64,000 nucleotides of DNA from Seongchinamella unica (lineage in GTDB: Bacteria > Pseudomonadota > Gammaproteobacteria > Pseudomonadales > Halieaceae): contig NZ_SMSE01000004.1 of NCBI RefSeq assembly GCF_004354085.1, positions 413,257-477,256 on the forward strand, read 5' to 3'. Below are positions 45,006 through 55,977 of the stretch, in pieces. The notes beneath the pieces are model-generated. The model saw nothing but the letters and a program-made list of their open reading frames with translations. It did not search any database and was not told where the DNA came from. Position numbers and translations under genes: made by a program. Position 1 is the first letter of the stretch, and each line of letters opens with the position of its first letter.

Positions 45006-45711
45006 GCAAGCCCTGCCTGTGGCGGCGGCCGCGGTGGCGATGTTCGCCATGGTATCTCCGCTCACCGTCGCCGGGGAACAGCAAGGCCTCAAGCCCTACT
45101 CGGCTGAGTACAAAACCACCGCCCGGGGTATGGCGCTCAAACTCAACCGCAAACTGGAAGCAAACGGCGATGGCAGCTACACCCTCACCAACGGCGGCAA
45201 AATCATGGTTGTGGGCTTCCACGAAATGAGCGTGTTTTCTGTTGACGGTGCAGCCATCATCCCCAAGTCCTACGTCTACCAGGGCACCGGCCTGATCAAC
45301 CGCCGTCGCGAGGTGCACTTCACCCCCGGCTCGGATACGATCCGCAGCCTGTACAAGGAGCAGTGGTACGACCTTCCCTACAAGGAAGGCACACTGGACC
45401 GGATGAGCCAGCAAGAGCAGGTGCGCCTGTTCCTGCTCAACGACCCCACTCCCAAGGAAGATATCCTGATAACCGTCGCTGACGGCAAACGGGTCAAGGA
45501 CTACCAGCTTAAGTACGTGGGAGAAGAAACCCTGGACACTCCCCTGGGCAAGCTGGACACCCTCCACTTCGAGCGCATACACGATGACCCTGATCGCAAG
45601 TCAGACACCTGGGTGGCCCCCGGCCTGGATTACCTGATGGTGAAAACCGTGCACGTGGAAGACGGCAAACCGGTAGAGGCGATTCTCACCAAGGCCAGCG
45701 TCGGCAACTAG
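44953..45711 (+). CDS. DUF3108 exported protein
   Basis: The product (252 residues from ATG at 44953) carries a signal peptide and a DUF3108 domain (~residues 45-245, KPYSAEYKTTARGM, FHFERIHDDPDRKSDTW-like LHFERIHDDPDRKSDTWVAP). DUF3108 is an uncharacterised periplasmic beta-rich domain. A GGGAG nine bases before 44953 supports that start; an ATG at 44986 gives a more compact signal peptide ([20 protein letters not shown]). Either way it overlaps the purN end, so it is part of the purMN operon. Confidence 0.85.
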   Translation: MVNVYLPLASIMSRALNRQALPVAAAAVAMFAMVSPLTVAGEQQGLKPYSAEYKTTARGMALKLNRKLEANGDGSYTLTNGGKIMVVGFHEMSVFSVDGAAIIPKSYVYQGTGLINRRREVHFTPGSDTIRSLYKEQWYDLPYKEGTLDRMSQQEQVRLFLLNDPTPKEDILITVADGKRVKDYQLKYVGEETLDTPLGKLDTLHFERIHDDPDRKSDTWVAPGLDYLMVKTVHVEDGKPVEAILTKASVGN

Positions 45712-45724
45712 CCTGTAGCCCGGT

Positions 45725-46294
45725 TCAGGCTTTGGGCAGGGTCACCCCGGTCTGGCCCTGGTACTTCCCGCCCCGGTCCTTGTAGCTGACCTCGCACACT
45801 TCATCAGATTCAAAAAACAGCATCTGCGCCACGCCCTCATTGGCGTAGATCTTCGCCGGCAGGGTCGTGGTGTTGGAAAATTCCAGGGTGACGTGCCCTT
45901 CCCATTCCGGTTCCAGCGGCGTCACGTTAACGATGATGCCGCAGCGGGCATAGGTTGATTTACCCAGGCAAATCGTCAGCACGTTCCGGGGGATGCGGAA
46001 GTACTCCACCGTGCGTGCCAGGGCGAAGGAGTTGGGCGGGATAACGCAGACATCGCTTTTCACATCGACAAAACTGCCCTCGTCAAAGCCTTTCGGGTCC
46101 ACGGTCGCGGAATTGATATTGGTGAACACCTTGAACTCGTTGGAACAACGAACGTCGTAGCCGTAACTGGAGGTGCCATAGGAAATGAGCCTATCCCCAG
46201 CTTCCCCGGTACGCACCTGGCCGGCCTCGTAGGGCTCGATCATGCCGTGTTCCTGCGCCATGCGGCGAATCCACTTGTCTGCTTTGATACTCAC
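45725..46294 (-). CDS. dcd: dCTP deaminase
   Basis: The 189-residue enzyme (E. coli 193) has [39 protein letters not shown] with the catalytic Glu, and [18 protein letters not shown]. It deaminates dCTP to dUTP for dTTP synthesis. It converges with the DUF3108 gene 13 bases away. Confidence 0.97.
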   Translation of the reverse strand: MSIKADKWIRRMAQEHGMIEPYEAGQVRTGEAGDRLISYGTSSYGYDVRCSNEFKVFTNINSATVDPKGFDEGSFVDVKSDVCVIPPNSFALARTVEYFRIPRNVLTICLGKSTYARCGIIVNVTPLEPEWEGHVTLEFSNTTTLPAKIYANEGVAQMLFFESDEVCEVSYKDRGGKYQGQTGVTLPKA

Positions 46295-46308
46295 GTTGTC
46301 GTTTCCAT

Positions 46309-47124
46309 TCAGTCGTCTGAAATCTTGATCTCGGGGAACTGTCGCACTGCGCCATTACCTGCAGAATCCAGCGCTGCCATCAGTTTTTCCGCCATTTGCA
46401 GATACAGCGCAGTGACCGGCGATTCCGGATCGGCAATCACGGTAGGGTTGCCGGCATCGGTCTGTTCACGGATTCGCCGATCCAGCGGCAGACTGCCCAG
46501 CAGGGGGACGCCATATTCGGCGGCGATGCGCTCACCGCCATGCTCGCCGAAAATATGCTCCTGGTGGCCGCAATTGCTGCACACGTGCAGCGCCATGTTC
46601 TCCACCACGCCGAGGATGGGCACATCCACCTTGCGAAACATCTCGATGCCTTTCTGGGCATCCAGCAGGGCGATATCCTGGGGGGTGGTGACTATGACAG
46701 CACCGGCAAGAGTGGCTTTCTGGGACAGGGTCAGCTGCACATCGCCGGTCCCCGGCGGCATGTCGATAATCAGGTAGTCCAGCGGCCCCCAGAGAGTCTG
46801 CTCCAGCATCTGCGCCAGGGCGCCACCCGCCATGGGTCCCCGCCAGACCATGGGTGTCTTTTCGGTCACCAGGTATCCCATGGACATGGTCTTGAGACCC
46901 TGGGCCTTGATCGGCAGCAGAAACTGCCCACCCTGCTGCTCGGGACGCTCGCCCTCTGCCACCCCCAGCATCAACTGCTGACTGGGGCCGTAAATGTCGG
47001 CATCCAGCAAACCCACGTCGGCCCCTCGAGCCTGTAGCGCCAGAGCGAGGTTTACCGCCGTGGTAGATTTGCCGACTCCGCCCTTGCCCGAGGCAACGGC
47101 GATAATGTGCTTGATTTCATTCAT
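46309..47124 (-). CDS. apbC: Mrp/ApbC-type iron-sulfur cluster carrier ATPase
   Basis: The 271-residue product has the deviant Walker [10 protein letters not shown], Asp-rich switch regions ([24 protein letters not shown]) and the C-terminal CSNC motif that binds the [4Fe-4S] cluster. It carries clusters to apoproteins. The usual N-terminal DUF59 domain of longer Mrp proteins is absent. ATG at 47124; the frame to 47253 is upstream non-coding. Divergent from metG. Confidence 0.93.
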   Translation of the reverse strand: MNEIKHIIAVASGKGGVGKSTTAVNLALALQARGADVGLLDADIYGPSQQLMLGVAEGERPEQQGGQFLLPIKAQGLKTMSMGYLVTEKTPMVWRGPMAGGALAQMLEQTLWGPLDYLIIDMPPGTGDVQLTLSQKATLAGAVIVTTPQDIALLDAQKGIEMFRKVDVPILGVVENMALHVCSNCGHQEHIFGEHGGERIAAEYGVPLLGSLPLDRRIREQTDAGNPTVIADPESPVTALYLQMAEKLMAALDSAGNGAVRQFPEIKISDD

Positions 47125-47338
47125 GAGATATCGCGTCGTATCCGCGGGCCCTGCCAGTGGCGGCTGCCCGATATAGAGGGCGCTAGTATACGGACTGGAA
47201 GCGCCTGCTACCACCATCGGACCCGCTCCGCGCCTGAAGCTGGTCCGGCGCACGGGCCAGGCATCGCCACTAATGAAAAGCCGGGGTAAAACCGCTATAG
47301 TAGCGCCCCATTTTTACCCACTCGGACACAGCCGACCT

Positions 47339-49378
47339 ATGGCCGCTAACGCAACACGCAAAATCCTGGTAACCAGCGCCCTTCCCTACGCCAATGGCCC
47401 CCTGCATCTGGGGCATATGCTGGAACAGGTGCAGACCGATATCTGGGTTCGCTTCCAGAAATCCCGCGGCCACGACTGTCTCTACGTCTGTGCCGATGAC
47501 GCCCATGGTACGGCCATCATGCTGGCGGCAGAGCGTCTGGGCATCAGCCCCGAGCAGCACATCGACATCATGCGCGAACGACATATCAGGGACAGCGACG
47601 GTTTTCTGATCGACTTCGCCAACTACTACAGCACCCACTCGCTGGAAAACCGCAAGTGGAGCGAGGAGATTTACCAGCGACTGAAGGCGAACAACCATAT
47701 TGCCACGCGGGAAATCACCCAGGCCTTTGACCCGGAAAAGGAACTGTTCCTGGCCGATCGATTCATCAAGGGCACCTGCCCGAGGTGCAAGACCGCGGAC
47801 CAGTATGGCGACAACTGTGAGGCTTGCGGAGCCACCTACAGCCCGGCGGACCTGATCGACCCCGTATCGGCGATTTCCGGCGCCACTCCGGTGGAGCGGG
47901 AGTCCACCCACTTCTTCTTCAAACTGCCGGAGTTCGAGGCCATGCTCAAGCAGTGGCTGGATTCAGACACCCTGCAGCCACAGGTGGCCAACAAATTGCG
48001 GGAGTGGACAGATGCCGGCCTCCAGGAGTGGGACATCAGCCGCGACGCACCCTATTTCGGCTTTGAGATACCCGGCGAACCGGGCAAGTACTTTTACGTC
48101 TGGCTGGATGCGCCCATCGGTTATATCGCCAGCTTTGACAACTACTGTCAACGCACCGGTCACGACTTCGACGCCTACCTGCAACCGGGTGGTGACACCG
48201 AGCTCTACCACTTCATCGGCAAGGACATCATCAATTTCCATGGCTTGTTCTGGCCAGCGATGCTGCACTCCGCCGGCCTGCGCACACCCACGGCCATCTT
48301 CGCCCACGGTTTTCTTACCGTAAACGGCACCAAGATGTCCAAGAGTCGCGGCACCTTCATCAACGCCAGCACCTATCTCGATCATCTGGACGCCGAGTAC
48401 CTGCGTTACTACTTCGCGGCCAAGCTGGGCGATTCGGTGGACGATATCGACCTGAATCTGGAAGACTTCATTCAACGGGTCAATTCCGATGTGGTGGGCA
48501 AGGTGGTCAACATCGCCAGTCGCTGCGCCGGGTTCCTGCGCAAGGGCTTTGACAATCGACTCGCTTCCGAATGCGCTGAGCCGGACCTGCTGAAAGAATT
48601 TATCGGGGCCGGTGAGCCCATCGCCGCCCTGTACGAACAACGCGAATTCAACAAAGCCATCCGCGAGATCATCGCCCTGGCCGATAAGGCCAACCAGTAC
48701 ATCGACGGCAAAAAACCCTGGGTGCTGGCGAAAGAGGAAGGCAGGGAAAGCGAGGTTCACGCCGTGTGCAGCGTTGGCATCAACCTGTTCCGCGTTCTGA
48801 TGACCTACCTGAAGCCGGTCCTGCCGGTCATGGCAGACAAATCAGAAGCTTTTCTCAACACATCACTGGACTGGACCGCGCTGGAGTCGCCGCTGCTGGA
48901 TCATCAACTGGCAAAATTCAAACCCTTGATTCAACGCATTGATCCCGAGCAGGTAGAAGCCATGATAGAGGCCAGCAAACCGTCCGAGGAACCCGCCCCA
49001 AATACTCCCTCGGAGCAGGCGGGCAAAGCGGAAGCCAGCACAGCAAGTGACACCATCGCTTTCGAGGACTTCGCCAAAATCGATTTGCGGGTCGGCCTGA
49101 TCACAGCCGCCGATCACGTGGAGGGAGCCGACAAGCTGCTGAAGCTGACCCTGGACCTGGGGGAACTGGGCACCCGGCAGGTATTCGCCGGGATCAAGTC
49201 GGCCTACCTCCCCGAACAACTGGTGGGCATGCATACCGTTGTCGTGGCCAACCTGGCGCCGCGCAAAATGCGCTTTGGCGTCTCCGAGGGGATGGTGCTT
49301 GCCGCCGGACCCGGGGGCGAGGACATCTATCTGCTGCAGCCCCACGACGGCGCCAGGCCGGGTATGCAGGTCAAGTAA
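47339..49378 (+). CDS. metG: Methionyl-tRNA synthetase
   Basis: The 679-residue enzyme matches E. coli MetG (677). It has the HIGH motif as HLGH ([10 protein letters not shown]), a zinc knuckle ([18 protein letters not shown]), KMSKS (GTKMSKSRG), anticodon-binding helices, and a C-terminal Trbp111-like tRNA-binding domain (residues ~575-679; [15 protein letters not shown]). A Glu/Ala/Ser-rich linker joins it. ATG at 47339 gives the expected N-terminus. Confidence 0.98.
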   Translation: MAANATRKILVTSALPYANGPLHLGHMLEQVQTDIWVRFQKSRGHDCLYVCADDAHGTAIMLAAERLGISPEQHIDIMRERHIRDSDGFLIDFANYYSTHSLENRKWSEEIYQRLKANNHIATREITQAFDPEKELFLADRFIKGTCPRCKTADQYGDNCEACGATYSPADLIDPVSAISGATPVERESTHFFFKLPEFEAMLKQWLDSDTLQPQVANKLREWTDAGLQEWDISRDAPYFGFEIPGEPGKYFYVWLDAPIGYIASFDNYCQRTGHDFDAYLQPGGDTELYHFIGKDIINFHGLFWPAMLHSAGLRTPTAIFAHGFLTVNGTKMSKSRGTFINASTYLDHLDAEYLRYYFAAKLGDSVDDIDLNLEDFIQRVNSDVVGKVVNIASRCAGFLRKGFDNRLASECAEPDLLKEFIGAGEPIAALYEQREFNKAIREIIALADKANQYIDGKKPWVLAKEEGRESEVHAVCSVGINLFRVLMTYLKPVLPVMADKSEAFLNTSLDWTALESPLLDHQLAKFKPLIQRIDPEQVEAMIEASKPSEEPAPNTPSEQAGKAEASTASDTIAFEDFAKIDLRVGLITAADHVEGADKLLKLTLDLGELGTRQVFAGIKSAYLPEQLVGMHTVVVANLAPRKMRFGVSEGMVLAAGPGGEDIYLLQPHDGARPGMQVK

Positions 49379-49501
49379 ATGCAGCTAGACTAACGATCAT
49401 TAGTTTACAATGACTTGCTGATCTATCATCTGCCAACGGGTTAAAATGGCGGCAGTAACATAACATTTCACCTGACGGGTGTTGCGGTAGCAGAGTTCAC
49501 C

Positions 49502-50080
49502 ATGCTGGCAGACTACTCAATCCTGTTGATCGGGGCGATTCTGGTCAACAACTTCGTGCTGGTACAGTTTCTGGGACTGTGCCCGTTCATGGGTGTGTCC
49601 AACAAACTGGAAACAGCGATGGGCATGTCGATGGCCACCACCTTCGTGCTGACACTCGCCTCCGCCTGCAGCAACCTGACGTATCACTTCCTGTTATTGC
49701 CCCTGGGGCTCGAGTACCTGAAAACCATCTCCTTTATCCTGGTGATCGCGGTGGTGGTGCAATTCACCGAGATGGTGGTGCGCAAGTCCAGTCCGCTATT
49801 GCACCGGGTGCTGGGGGTCTACCTGCCATTGATTACCACCAATTGCTCGGTACTGGGTGTCGCCCTGTTGAATATCAACAAGGAACACAGCTTCATGCAG
49901 TCGCTGTTTTATGGCTTCGGCGCTGCCGTGGGATTCTCGCTGGTGCTGGTGTTATTCGCGGCAATGCGTGAACGGCTCGCAGTGGCTGACGTGCCCGCCC
50001 CCTTCCAGGGAGCCGCTATCGGTATGATCACCGCCGGCCTGATGTCGCTGGCTTTCCTCGGCTTTGCAGGTCTGGTGTAA
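49502..50080 (+). CDS. rsxA: Electron transport complex subunit RsxA/RnfA
   Basis: The 192-residue protein has six hydrophobic segments and the RnfA motifs [20 protein letters not shown] and [21 protein letters not shown]; the Cys residues of the membrane [2Fe-2S] site shared with RnfE are in LGLCPF and TTNCSV. First gene of the rsx/rnf operon, preceded by 123 bases after metG. Confidence 0.96.
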   Translation: MLADYSILLIGAILVNNFVLVQFLGLCPFMGVSNKLETAMGMSMATTFVLTLASACSNLTYHFLLLPLGLEYLKTISFILVIAVVVQFTEMVVRKSSPLLHRVLGVYLPLITTNCSVLGVALLNINKEHSFMQSLFYGFGAAVGFSLVLVLFAAMRERLAVADVPAPFQGAAIGMITAGLMSLAFLGFAGLV

Positions 50081-50086
50081 GCCAAG

Positions 50087-50698
50087 GTGTACGAATTTAT
50101 CGCCCAACAGCCTCTGCTCGCCGCCCTGTTCGCGCTGGTCGGCCTGGGCGCGGTCTTCGGCGCCCTGCTGGGCTACGCCGCTGAGCGATTCAAGACGGAA
50201 GGCAACCCCATTGTCGACCAGATCAACGAAATACTGCCACAAACCCAGTGTGGCCAGTGCGGTCACCCCGGATGCCGGCCCTACGCCGAAGCCATTGCCG
50301 CGGGTGAGGCCATTAACAAGTGTCCACCCGGCGGCCAGGCCGGCGTTCAGGCGTTGGCCGACCTGCTGGATATGGAGCCAATCCCGCTGGATGAGGAGCA
50401 CGGCGAAGAGGACGTCAAAAAAATCGCCCATATCCGCGAGGCCGAGTGCATCGGTTGTACCAAGTGCATCCAGGCCTGCCCGGTGGATGCCATTCTCGGT
50501 GCTGCCAAGCATATGCACACGGTGATCGCGAGCGAATGCACCGGCTGCGACCTGTGTGTTGAACCCTGCCCGGTTGACTGCATCGACATGATTCCCGAGG
50601 AACAATCCCTGCAGACCTGGACCTGGGACTTACCCGAGCCCGGCCGCAGGGTCGATATCATCGCCACCGACGCCACTCCGGCCGAGGAAGCGGCATGA
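50087..50698 (+). CDS. rsxB: Electron transport complex subunit RsxB/RnfB
   Basis: The 203-residue ferredoxin subunit has an N-terminal membrane helix ([21 protein letters not shown]), the four-Cys segment [19 protein letters not shown]...KCPPGG and two 4Fe-4S motifs ([16 protein letters not shown] and [16 protein letters not shown]). It relays electrons in the Rnf/Rsx complex. It starts at a GTG six bases after rsxA and overlaps rsxC by four. Confidence 0.96.
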   Translation: MYEFIAQQPLLAALFALVGLGAVFGALLGYAAERFKTEGNPIVDQINEILPQTQCGQCGHPGCRPYAEAIAAGEAINKCPPGGQAGVQALADLLDMEPIPLDEEHGEEDVKKIAHIREAECIGCTKCIQACPVDAILGAAKHMHTVIASECTGCDLCVEPCPVDCIDMIPEEQSLQTWTWDLPEPGRRVDIIATDATPAEEAA

Positions 50699-52722
50699 GA
50701 AAAGTCTTCGGCTTTCACGGCGGCATTCACCCGCCGGAAAACAAGCACCAGTCCCTCGGTTCCCCTATCGCGCAGGCGGGCATACCTGCGGAACTGGTTC
50801 TGCCCCTGTCCCAGCATATTGGTGCCCCGGCAGTACCGATAGTGGAAGTGGGCCAACATGTACTGAAGGGGCAGCAGATCGCGGAGCCGGCTGGCTTTGT
50901 CAGCGTTCCCATCCACGCGCCGACTTCAGGCACGATCAGGGCCATTGAGGACCGACAGGTTGCCCACCCCTCCGGGTTGAGCGCCCGCTGTATCATCCTG
51001 GCCAGTGACGGCAAGGACGAATGGATCGAGCACAGCGGCCTGGCTGACTACCGCCAGGTCGAACGCAGTGAGCTACTGAGCAGGATCCGCAACGCGGGTA
51101 TCGCCGGAATGGGGGGGGCAGGCTTTCCGACCGCAGTAAAACTTGCGGTCAAACCGGACGCAAAAATAACCACGCTGATTATCAATGGCACCGAGTGTGA
51201 ACCTTACATCACCGCCGACGACGAACTGATGCGGGAGCGGGCTGCCCAGATCATCGAGGGCACGGAGATTCTCTCCTGTATCGTCCAGCCTGATGAAACC
51301 CTGATTGGCGTTGAGGATAACAAGCCCGAGAGCATTGCCGCCCTGCAGGCTGCGGCGCAGGGCACGGCAATCGAAGTGGTGGTATTCCCCACCAAGTACC
51401 CCTCCGGGGGCGAGAAACAGTTAATAGAGATTCTCACCGGCAAGCAGGTACCCAGCGGCGGCCTGCCCGCAGATATCGGTATTGTCTGCCAGAACGTGGG
51501 CTCCACTGTCGCCATTCGCGATGCGATTATCGATGGTCGACCACTCATTTCGCGCATCACCACAGTCACCGGCGAGAGCGTGCAGGAACCGCGCAACTAC
51601 GAGGTCCTGCTGGGCACCTCCATGAGTTATCTGCTGCAGCAGGCCGGCTACCAGCCGGACGGCAACAAGCGCCTGATCATGGGTGGGCCGATGATGGGTT
51701 TTACCGTTCCCGATCCCCAGGTACCCATCGTAAAAACCACCAACTGCCTGCTGGCGCCAAGCGAAGCCGAACTACCCACGCCGCCACCAGCCCAGGCCTG
51801 CATACGCTGTGGCATGTGTGCCGAGGCATGCCCCGCCAGCCTGCTGCCGCAACAACTGTACTGGTTTGCCCAGGGCCGGGAATTCGAGAAGGCAGAGCAG
51901 CATAACCTGTTCGACTGCATTGAATGCGGCGCCTGCTCCTACGTCTGCCCAAGCAATATTCCACTGGTGCAGTATTACCGGGCGGCGAAAGCCGAGGTGG
52001 TGCAAATGCGCCGGGACGCCGAAAAGTCCGAACACTCGCGGATTCGCTTCGAGGCTCGCCAGGCACGCCTGGAACGGGAAGCGGCGGAGAAAGAGGCCAA
52101 GCGCGCCGCTCGCAAAAAAGCGGCAGAAGAAAAAGCCCGATTGGCGGCCGAGCAGGGTGGAGCCGGCGAAGACCCCATCCAGGCTGCCATCGAGCGGGCC
52201 AAAGCCAAGAAAGCTGCCCAGGCCGCCGGGGCGGGCGGCGAAAGTGAAGCAGAAAAGCTGGAAAAGGCGGTGCAGACCACCCGCAAGCGCCTGGACACAG
52301 CGGAGAAGAAGCTGGCTGCCGCTATGGAAGAAGGGTCGGACCTGGTCAGCGCCCTGCAGACCGGCGTCGACAAAACCCGCGCGAAACTGGAGGCGGCAGA
52401 AACGGCACTGGCGGACTATCACCGGGCAAACCCCTCTACTGAACCTGTAACCGCAGAGCCCGAGGTAGACGCCGCCCAGGCAGCGATCAAGAAAGCCATG
52501 GCAGCCCGTGCTGCAGAAGCGGATAAATCACCGGAACAAAAAGCCCGGGACAACCTGGCCAAGCTGGAAGCACGACTGGCCAAGTCGGAGGCACGACTGG
52601 AACAGAGTCGCGCCGCAGGAGAAGAGGAAAAAATCATTACCGCACTGGAATCCACCGTCGAACGGTTAAAGGACAAGGTCGCTGAAGCGCGCTCAGCACT
52701 GGCAGAGGCGGAGGCTTCCTGA
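50695..52722 (+). CDS. rsxC: Electron transport complex subunit RsxC/RnfC with coiled C-terminal tail
   Basis: The 675-residue peripheral subunit has the NADH/FMN binding part ([13 protein letters not shown], residues ~135-150), SLBB segment and two 4Fe-4S motifs ([33 protein letters not shown]; ~365-425). From ~430 to 675 it is an Ala/Lys/Glu-rich helical, coiled-coil tail with repeats of [19 protein letters not shown] and [10 protein letters not shown]. Such tails are typical of gammaproteobacterial RnfC and vary in length. Overlaps rsxB. Confidence 0.96.
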   Translation: MRKVFGFHGGIHPPENKHQSLGSPIAQAGIPAELVLPLSQHIGAPAVPIVEVGQHVLKGQQIAEPAGFVSVPIHAPTSGTIRAIEDRQVAHPSGLSARCIILASDGKDEWIEHSGLADYRQVERSELLSRIRNAGIAGMGGAGFPTAVKLAVKPDAKITTLIINGTECEPYITADDELMRERAAQIIEGTEILSCIVQPDETLIGVEDNKPESIAALQAAAQGTAIEVVVFPTKYPSGGEKQLIEILTGKQVPSGGLPADIGIVCQNVGSTVAIRDAIIDGRPLISRITTVTGESVQEPRNYEVLLGTSMSYLLQQAGYQPDGNKRLIMGGPMMGFTVPDPQVPIVKTTNCLLAPSEAELPTPPPAQACIRCGMCAEACPASLLPQQLYWFAQGREFEKAEQHNLFDCIECGACSYVCPSNIPLVQYYRAAKAEVVQMRRDAEKSEHSRIRFEARQARLEREAAEKEAKRAARKKAAEEKARLAAEQGGAGEDPIQAAIERAKAKKAAQAAGAGGESEAEKLEKAVQTTRKRLDTAEKKLAAAMEEGSDLVSALQTGVDKTRAKLEAAETALADYHRANPSTEPVTAEPEVDAAQAAIKKAMAARAAEADKSPEQKARDNLAKLEARLAKSEARLEQSRAAGEEEKIITALESTVERLKDKVAEARSALAEAEAS

Positions 52723-52723
52723 C

Positions 52724-53752
52724 GTGGCGTTAATGCGGATCACATCGCCCCACGCCCACGGTCCCATGACGACCAGCCGGGTCATGCAGAATGTGCTGTT
52801 GGCCACTGTACCGGGCATCATCGTACTGACCCACTTCTTCGGTTTCGGTGTGCTGGTTAATATCGCCTGGGCTTCCATCCTCGCCCTGGGCTTTGAGGCG
52901 CTGGCACTGAGGCTGCGCAAACGACCGCTCGGGTTTTATCTCGGTGACTACAGCGCGCTGGTTACTGCGGTGCTGCTCGGTATCGCCCTGCCGCCCTACT
53001 CGCCATGGTGGCTGATTGCGGTGGGCATCGCCGCCGCCATCCTGCTGGCCAAACACCTCTATGGCGGCATGGGCTACAACCCGTTCAATCCTGCCATGGT
53101 AGGCTACGTGGTGCTGCTCATCTCCTTTCCGGTGCAGATGACAAGCTGGGCGCCGCCGCGGGGTACCGGCGAACTGCCGGGACTGCTGGAGGCCCTGCAA
53201 GCCTGCTTTACCCCGGCAAGCTTCGATGGGGTTACCATGGCGACCCCACTGGATGTGCTCAAGCAAAACAACAGCCTGTTGCTGGAAGACCTCTGGCAAC
53301 AGAATGTTCAGTTCGGCCGCTGGGCGGGCCTGGGCTGGGAGTGGGCAAACCTGGCGTTTCTGGCGGGAGGCCTGTGGTTACTTTACCAGCGCATCTACAC
53401 CTGGCACGCGCCGGTTGCCATGCTCACCACCCTGACGCTGATGTCGGCCCTGTTCTATGACGGCGGCAGCAGCGCCAGTGGCGGCTCCCCGCTGTTCCAC
53501 CTGCTGAGCGGAGCCACCATGTTAGGTGCCTTTTTCATCATCACTGACCCGGTCAGTTCCGCGGTTTCGAACCGGGGCAGGCTGGTATTCGGGGGCCTGA
53601 TTGGCATACTGGTCTATCTCATCCGGGTATTCGGCAATTACCCGGACGCAGTCGCCTTCGCCGTGCTGATCATGAATCTCGCCGCGCCGTTTATCGACCA
53701 GTACACCCAACCGCGCACCTACGGCCATGCCAGCAACCGGAGTGACGGCTGA
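52724..53752 (+). CDS. rsxD: Electron transport complex subunit RsxD/RnfD
   Basis: The 342-residue membrane protein carries the covalent FMN site SGATML (Thr in HLLSGATMLGAFF) and about nine hydrophobic segments. Starts with GTG at 52724, one base after the rsxC stop; overlaps rsxG in TGATG. Confidence 0.95.
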   Translation: MALMRITSPHAHGPMTTSRVMQNVLLATVPGIIVLTHFFGFGVLVNIAWASILALGFEALALRLRKRPLGFYLGDYSALVTAVLLGIALPPYSPWWLIAVGIAAAILLAKHLYGGMGYNPFNPAMVGYVVLLISFPVQMTSWAPPRGTGELPGLLEALQACFTPASFDGVTMATPLDVLKQNNSLLLEDLWQQNVQFGRWAGLGWEWANLAFLAGGLWLLYQRIYTWHAPVAMLTTLTLMSALFYDGGSSASGGSPLFHLLSGATMLGAFFIITDPVSSAVSNRGRLVFGGLIGILVYLIRVFGNYPDAVAFAVLIMNLAAPFIDQYTQPRTYGHASNRSDG

Positions 53753-54402
53753 TGCTCGGGAAATCAATGACCCGCAATTCCCTGCTGCTGGCACTGTTCG
53801 CCGTGGCTACCGGCCTGCTGCTGGCAGGTAGCTATTTGATGACCAAGGAGCGGATTGCTGCAGAAATCCGCAAGGCCGAAGAAAAAGCACTGCTGCAGGT
53901 CGTGCCCAGGGAGCGACATGATAACTCCATGCTGGACGACACCCTGCCGGTGGGCCCTGCAACAGCCAAGCTTGGACTGCGGGAAGACAAGCGCATTTAC
54001 CTGGCAAAATCTGCCGGCGAGGTGGTGGCAGCCATTATTCCTGTCACCGCGCGTGACGGTTACAGCGGTGACATACAGTTGATCGTCGGCGTTAACGCCG
54101 ACGGCACCGTCGCCGGAGTCCGCACCCTGACCCACAAGGAAACCCCCGGGCTGGGAGACAAGGTTGACCTGGCGAAAAGTGACTGGTTGCTGGGGTTTAA
54201 CGGCCGCTCCCTTGACAATCCTGCGGCAGATGGCTGGGCGGTTAAAAAAGATGGTGGCGTGTTCGACGCCTTTACCGGCGCCACAATTACTCCCAGGGCC
54301 GTGGTGGGCGCCACTCGCAGGGCGCTGGAATACGCCCGGGAAAACAGCGCAGCCCTCTACGGCAGCGAGGACAAGGCCCCCAGTGGAGGAGCATCGTCAT
54401 GA
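53752..54402 (+). CDS. rsxG: Electron transport complex subunit RsxG/RnfG
   Basis: The 216-residue protein has one N-terminal membrane helix ([19 protein letters not shown]) and the periplasmic FMN-bearing motif [12 protein letters not shown] (Thr for the covalent FMN), with [11 protein letters not shown] ahead of it. Overlaps rsxE by four bases. Confidence 0.95.
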   Translation: MLGKSMTRNSLLLALFAVATGLLLAGSYLMTKERIAAEIRKAEEKALLQVVPRERHDNSMLDDTLPVGPATAKLGLREDKRIYLAKSAGEVVAAIIPVTARDGYSGDIQLIVGVNADGTVAGVRTLTHKETPGLGDKVDLAKSDWLLGFNGRSLDNPAADGWAVKKDGGVFDAFTGATITPRAVVGATRRALEYARENSAALYGSEDKAPSGGASS

Positions 54403-55112
54403 CTGACGTCAGTTACCGGGAACTTTCACTCAACGGCCTGTGGAAAAACAACCCGGCGATCGTCCAGTTGCTGGGGCTGTGCCCGCTGCTGGCGGTGACC
54501 GGCTCCGTGGTCAATGCCATCGGGCTTTCACTGGCGACCTGTCTGGTGCTTATCACGTCCAACACAGCCGTCTCGTTGATTCGCAATATCGTCTCCGACG
54601 CTGTGCGCCTGCCGGCATTCGTAATGATTATCGCCTCCGCGGTGACCTGCATTGAACTACTGATGCAGGCCTACGCCTATGAGCTGTACCAGATACTGGG
54701 CATATTCCTGCCGTTGATCACCACCAATTGCGTGATTCTCGGCCGCGCCGAGGCCTTTGCCTGCAAGAACAGCCTGCTGCCTGCCATCTATGACGGCCTG
54801 ATTATGGGCCTGGGGTTCGGCCTGATTCTGGTACTGCTGGGCGCCCTGCGTGAACTGGCCGGAACCGGCGCCCTGTTGGCGGACATGGACCTGCTGTTCG
54901 GCCCGGCGGCTGAAAGCTGGAAAATCGTATTGATCGAGGACTACCAGCCGTTCCTGCTGGCGATACTTCCTCCAGGAGCTTTCATTTTTACCGGTTTGAT
55001 TATTGCCGTTAAAAACCTGATCGATGCGCGCATCCAGTCGCGCATGGACGCGATGAAAGAAAAACCGGTCAAAGGCTCCAAGCGGGTGCGGGTAACGGGC
55101 ACCATCAGTTAG
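54399..55112 (+). CDS. rsxE: Electron transport complex subunit RsxE/RnfE
   Basis: The 237-residue protein is homologous to RsxA, with six hydrophobic segments and paired motifs [13 protein letters not shown] and [22 protein letters not shown]. Last gene of the complete operon. In E. coli nth follows rsxE; here a convergent hypothetical gene does, and the two stop codons overlap by four bases. Confidence 0.95.
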   Translation: MTDVSYRELSLNGLWKNNPAIVQLLGLCPLLAVTGSVVNAIGLSLATCLVLITSNTAVSLIRNIVSDAVRLPAFVMIIASAVTCIELLMQAYAYELYQILGIFLPLITTNCVILGRAEAFACKNSLLPAIYDGLIMGLGFGLILVLLGALRELAGTGALLADMDLLFGPAAESWKIVLIEDYQPFLLAILPPGAFIFTGLIIAVKNLIDARIQSRMDAMKEKPVKGSKRVRVTGTIS

Positions 55113-55507
55113 GACAGCAACAGCGTATCCAGAATTTCGTCTACCGCAGCATCGTCCATGCCGCGGTTTTCTTCATCACAACTGTAGGTGATGAACAACA
55201 TCATGGAGCCATTGGCAAGGTACCATTCGCGAATCGCCACGCCTTCTTCCTGATAATCGGCGCGGACGCCGAAAAATTCACCCAGGCTCAGGGTTTCCCA
55301 CTGCAATTGCTGCTCGGCCTCGTCACGGGCAATTTGCGCAACCTCCTCGCGGCTGAATTCACCCTCGTCCTTGTGCAGGGTAGAAATTTCGATACAGCCG
55401 ACGCCATCGTGGTCGCCGATGAGAATGCTCTCCTCCTCGGACTCGGCCCACCACTCCGGGGGAACCGCCAGGTTCCACCACTCTGTTTCCAGCACATTGA
55501 ACGCCAA
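55109..55507 (-). CDS. Conserved hypothetical acidic protein (DcrB/PsbP-fold-like)
   Basis: The 132-residue soluble protein is strongly acidic, starting [21 protein letters not shown] and ending [15 protein letters not shown]. The pattern (Trp-rich beta, then a helix, beta strands and C-terminal helix) is similar to DcrB/PsbP-like proteins, but this is a guess. The start is TTG at 55507, supported by a perfect GGAGG eight bases upstream inside the rimI end. Probably co-transcribed with rimI and the holD candidate. Confidence 0.6.
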   Translation of the reverse strand: MAFNVLETEWWNLAVPPEWWAESEEESILIGDHDGVGCIEISTLHKDEGEFSREEVAQIARDEAEQQLQWETLSLGEFFGVRADYQEEGVAIREWYLANGSMMLFITYSCDEENRGMDDAAVDEILDTLLLS

Positions 55508-55509
55508 GC

Positions 55510-55977
55510 TTATAACCTCCTGGACATCAGCAGGGCGTCTTCACGGCCCCGCGCGGTTTTGTAGTAACGGGGCCTGATCCCGTCGACAACAAAGCCATTG
55601 TTCTCATAAAGTGCCCGCGCCGCAACATTGGATTTGCGGACTTCCAGCAGGCAGCGTACCAGACCGCCTGCTGACATCTCCCGCAGGCCGGCAGCGAGCA
55701 GGGCCGTGGCACAGCCCTTCCCCTGGTGATCCTGCGCAACCGCCAAATTATCGATATTGGCCTCGTCCAGCAGCCGGGTGTAAAACAGAAAACCGGCCAG
55801 TTCTCCAGCTACCTCCAGTACCAGTGCGACGTGTGTGTCCGCCGACGATGAGCGTAAATAGGGGGCCAGGACCTGTTCACTCCAGGGACTGGCGGACACC
55901 GCTCTGTCGAGCGCCATCAGTGGTCGAATATCCTCGGGAACCGCCTTCCTGATATGCTGCGGACGATTTTCAGGCAC
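55510..55977 (-). CDS. rimI: Ribosomal-protein-alanine N-acetyltransferase RimI
   Basis: The 155-residue GNAT protein has IDNLAVAQDHQGKGCATALL (acetyl-CoA loop) and LLEVRKSNVAARALYENNGF, as in RimI (148 in E. coli), which acetylates the N-terminus of ribosomal protein S18. GTG at 55977 is chosen, overlapping the upstream gene by eight bases; an ATG at 56034 is too far upstream. Confidence 0.9.
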   Translation of the reverse strand: MPENRPQHIRKAVPEDIRPLMALDRAVSASPWSEQVLAPYLRSSSADTHVALVLEVAGELAGFLFYTRLLDEANIDNLAVAQDHQGKGCATALLAAGLREMSAGGLVRCLLEVRKSNVAARALYENNGFVVDGIRPRYYKTARGREDALLMSRRL

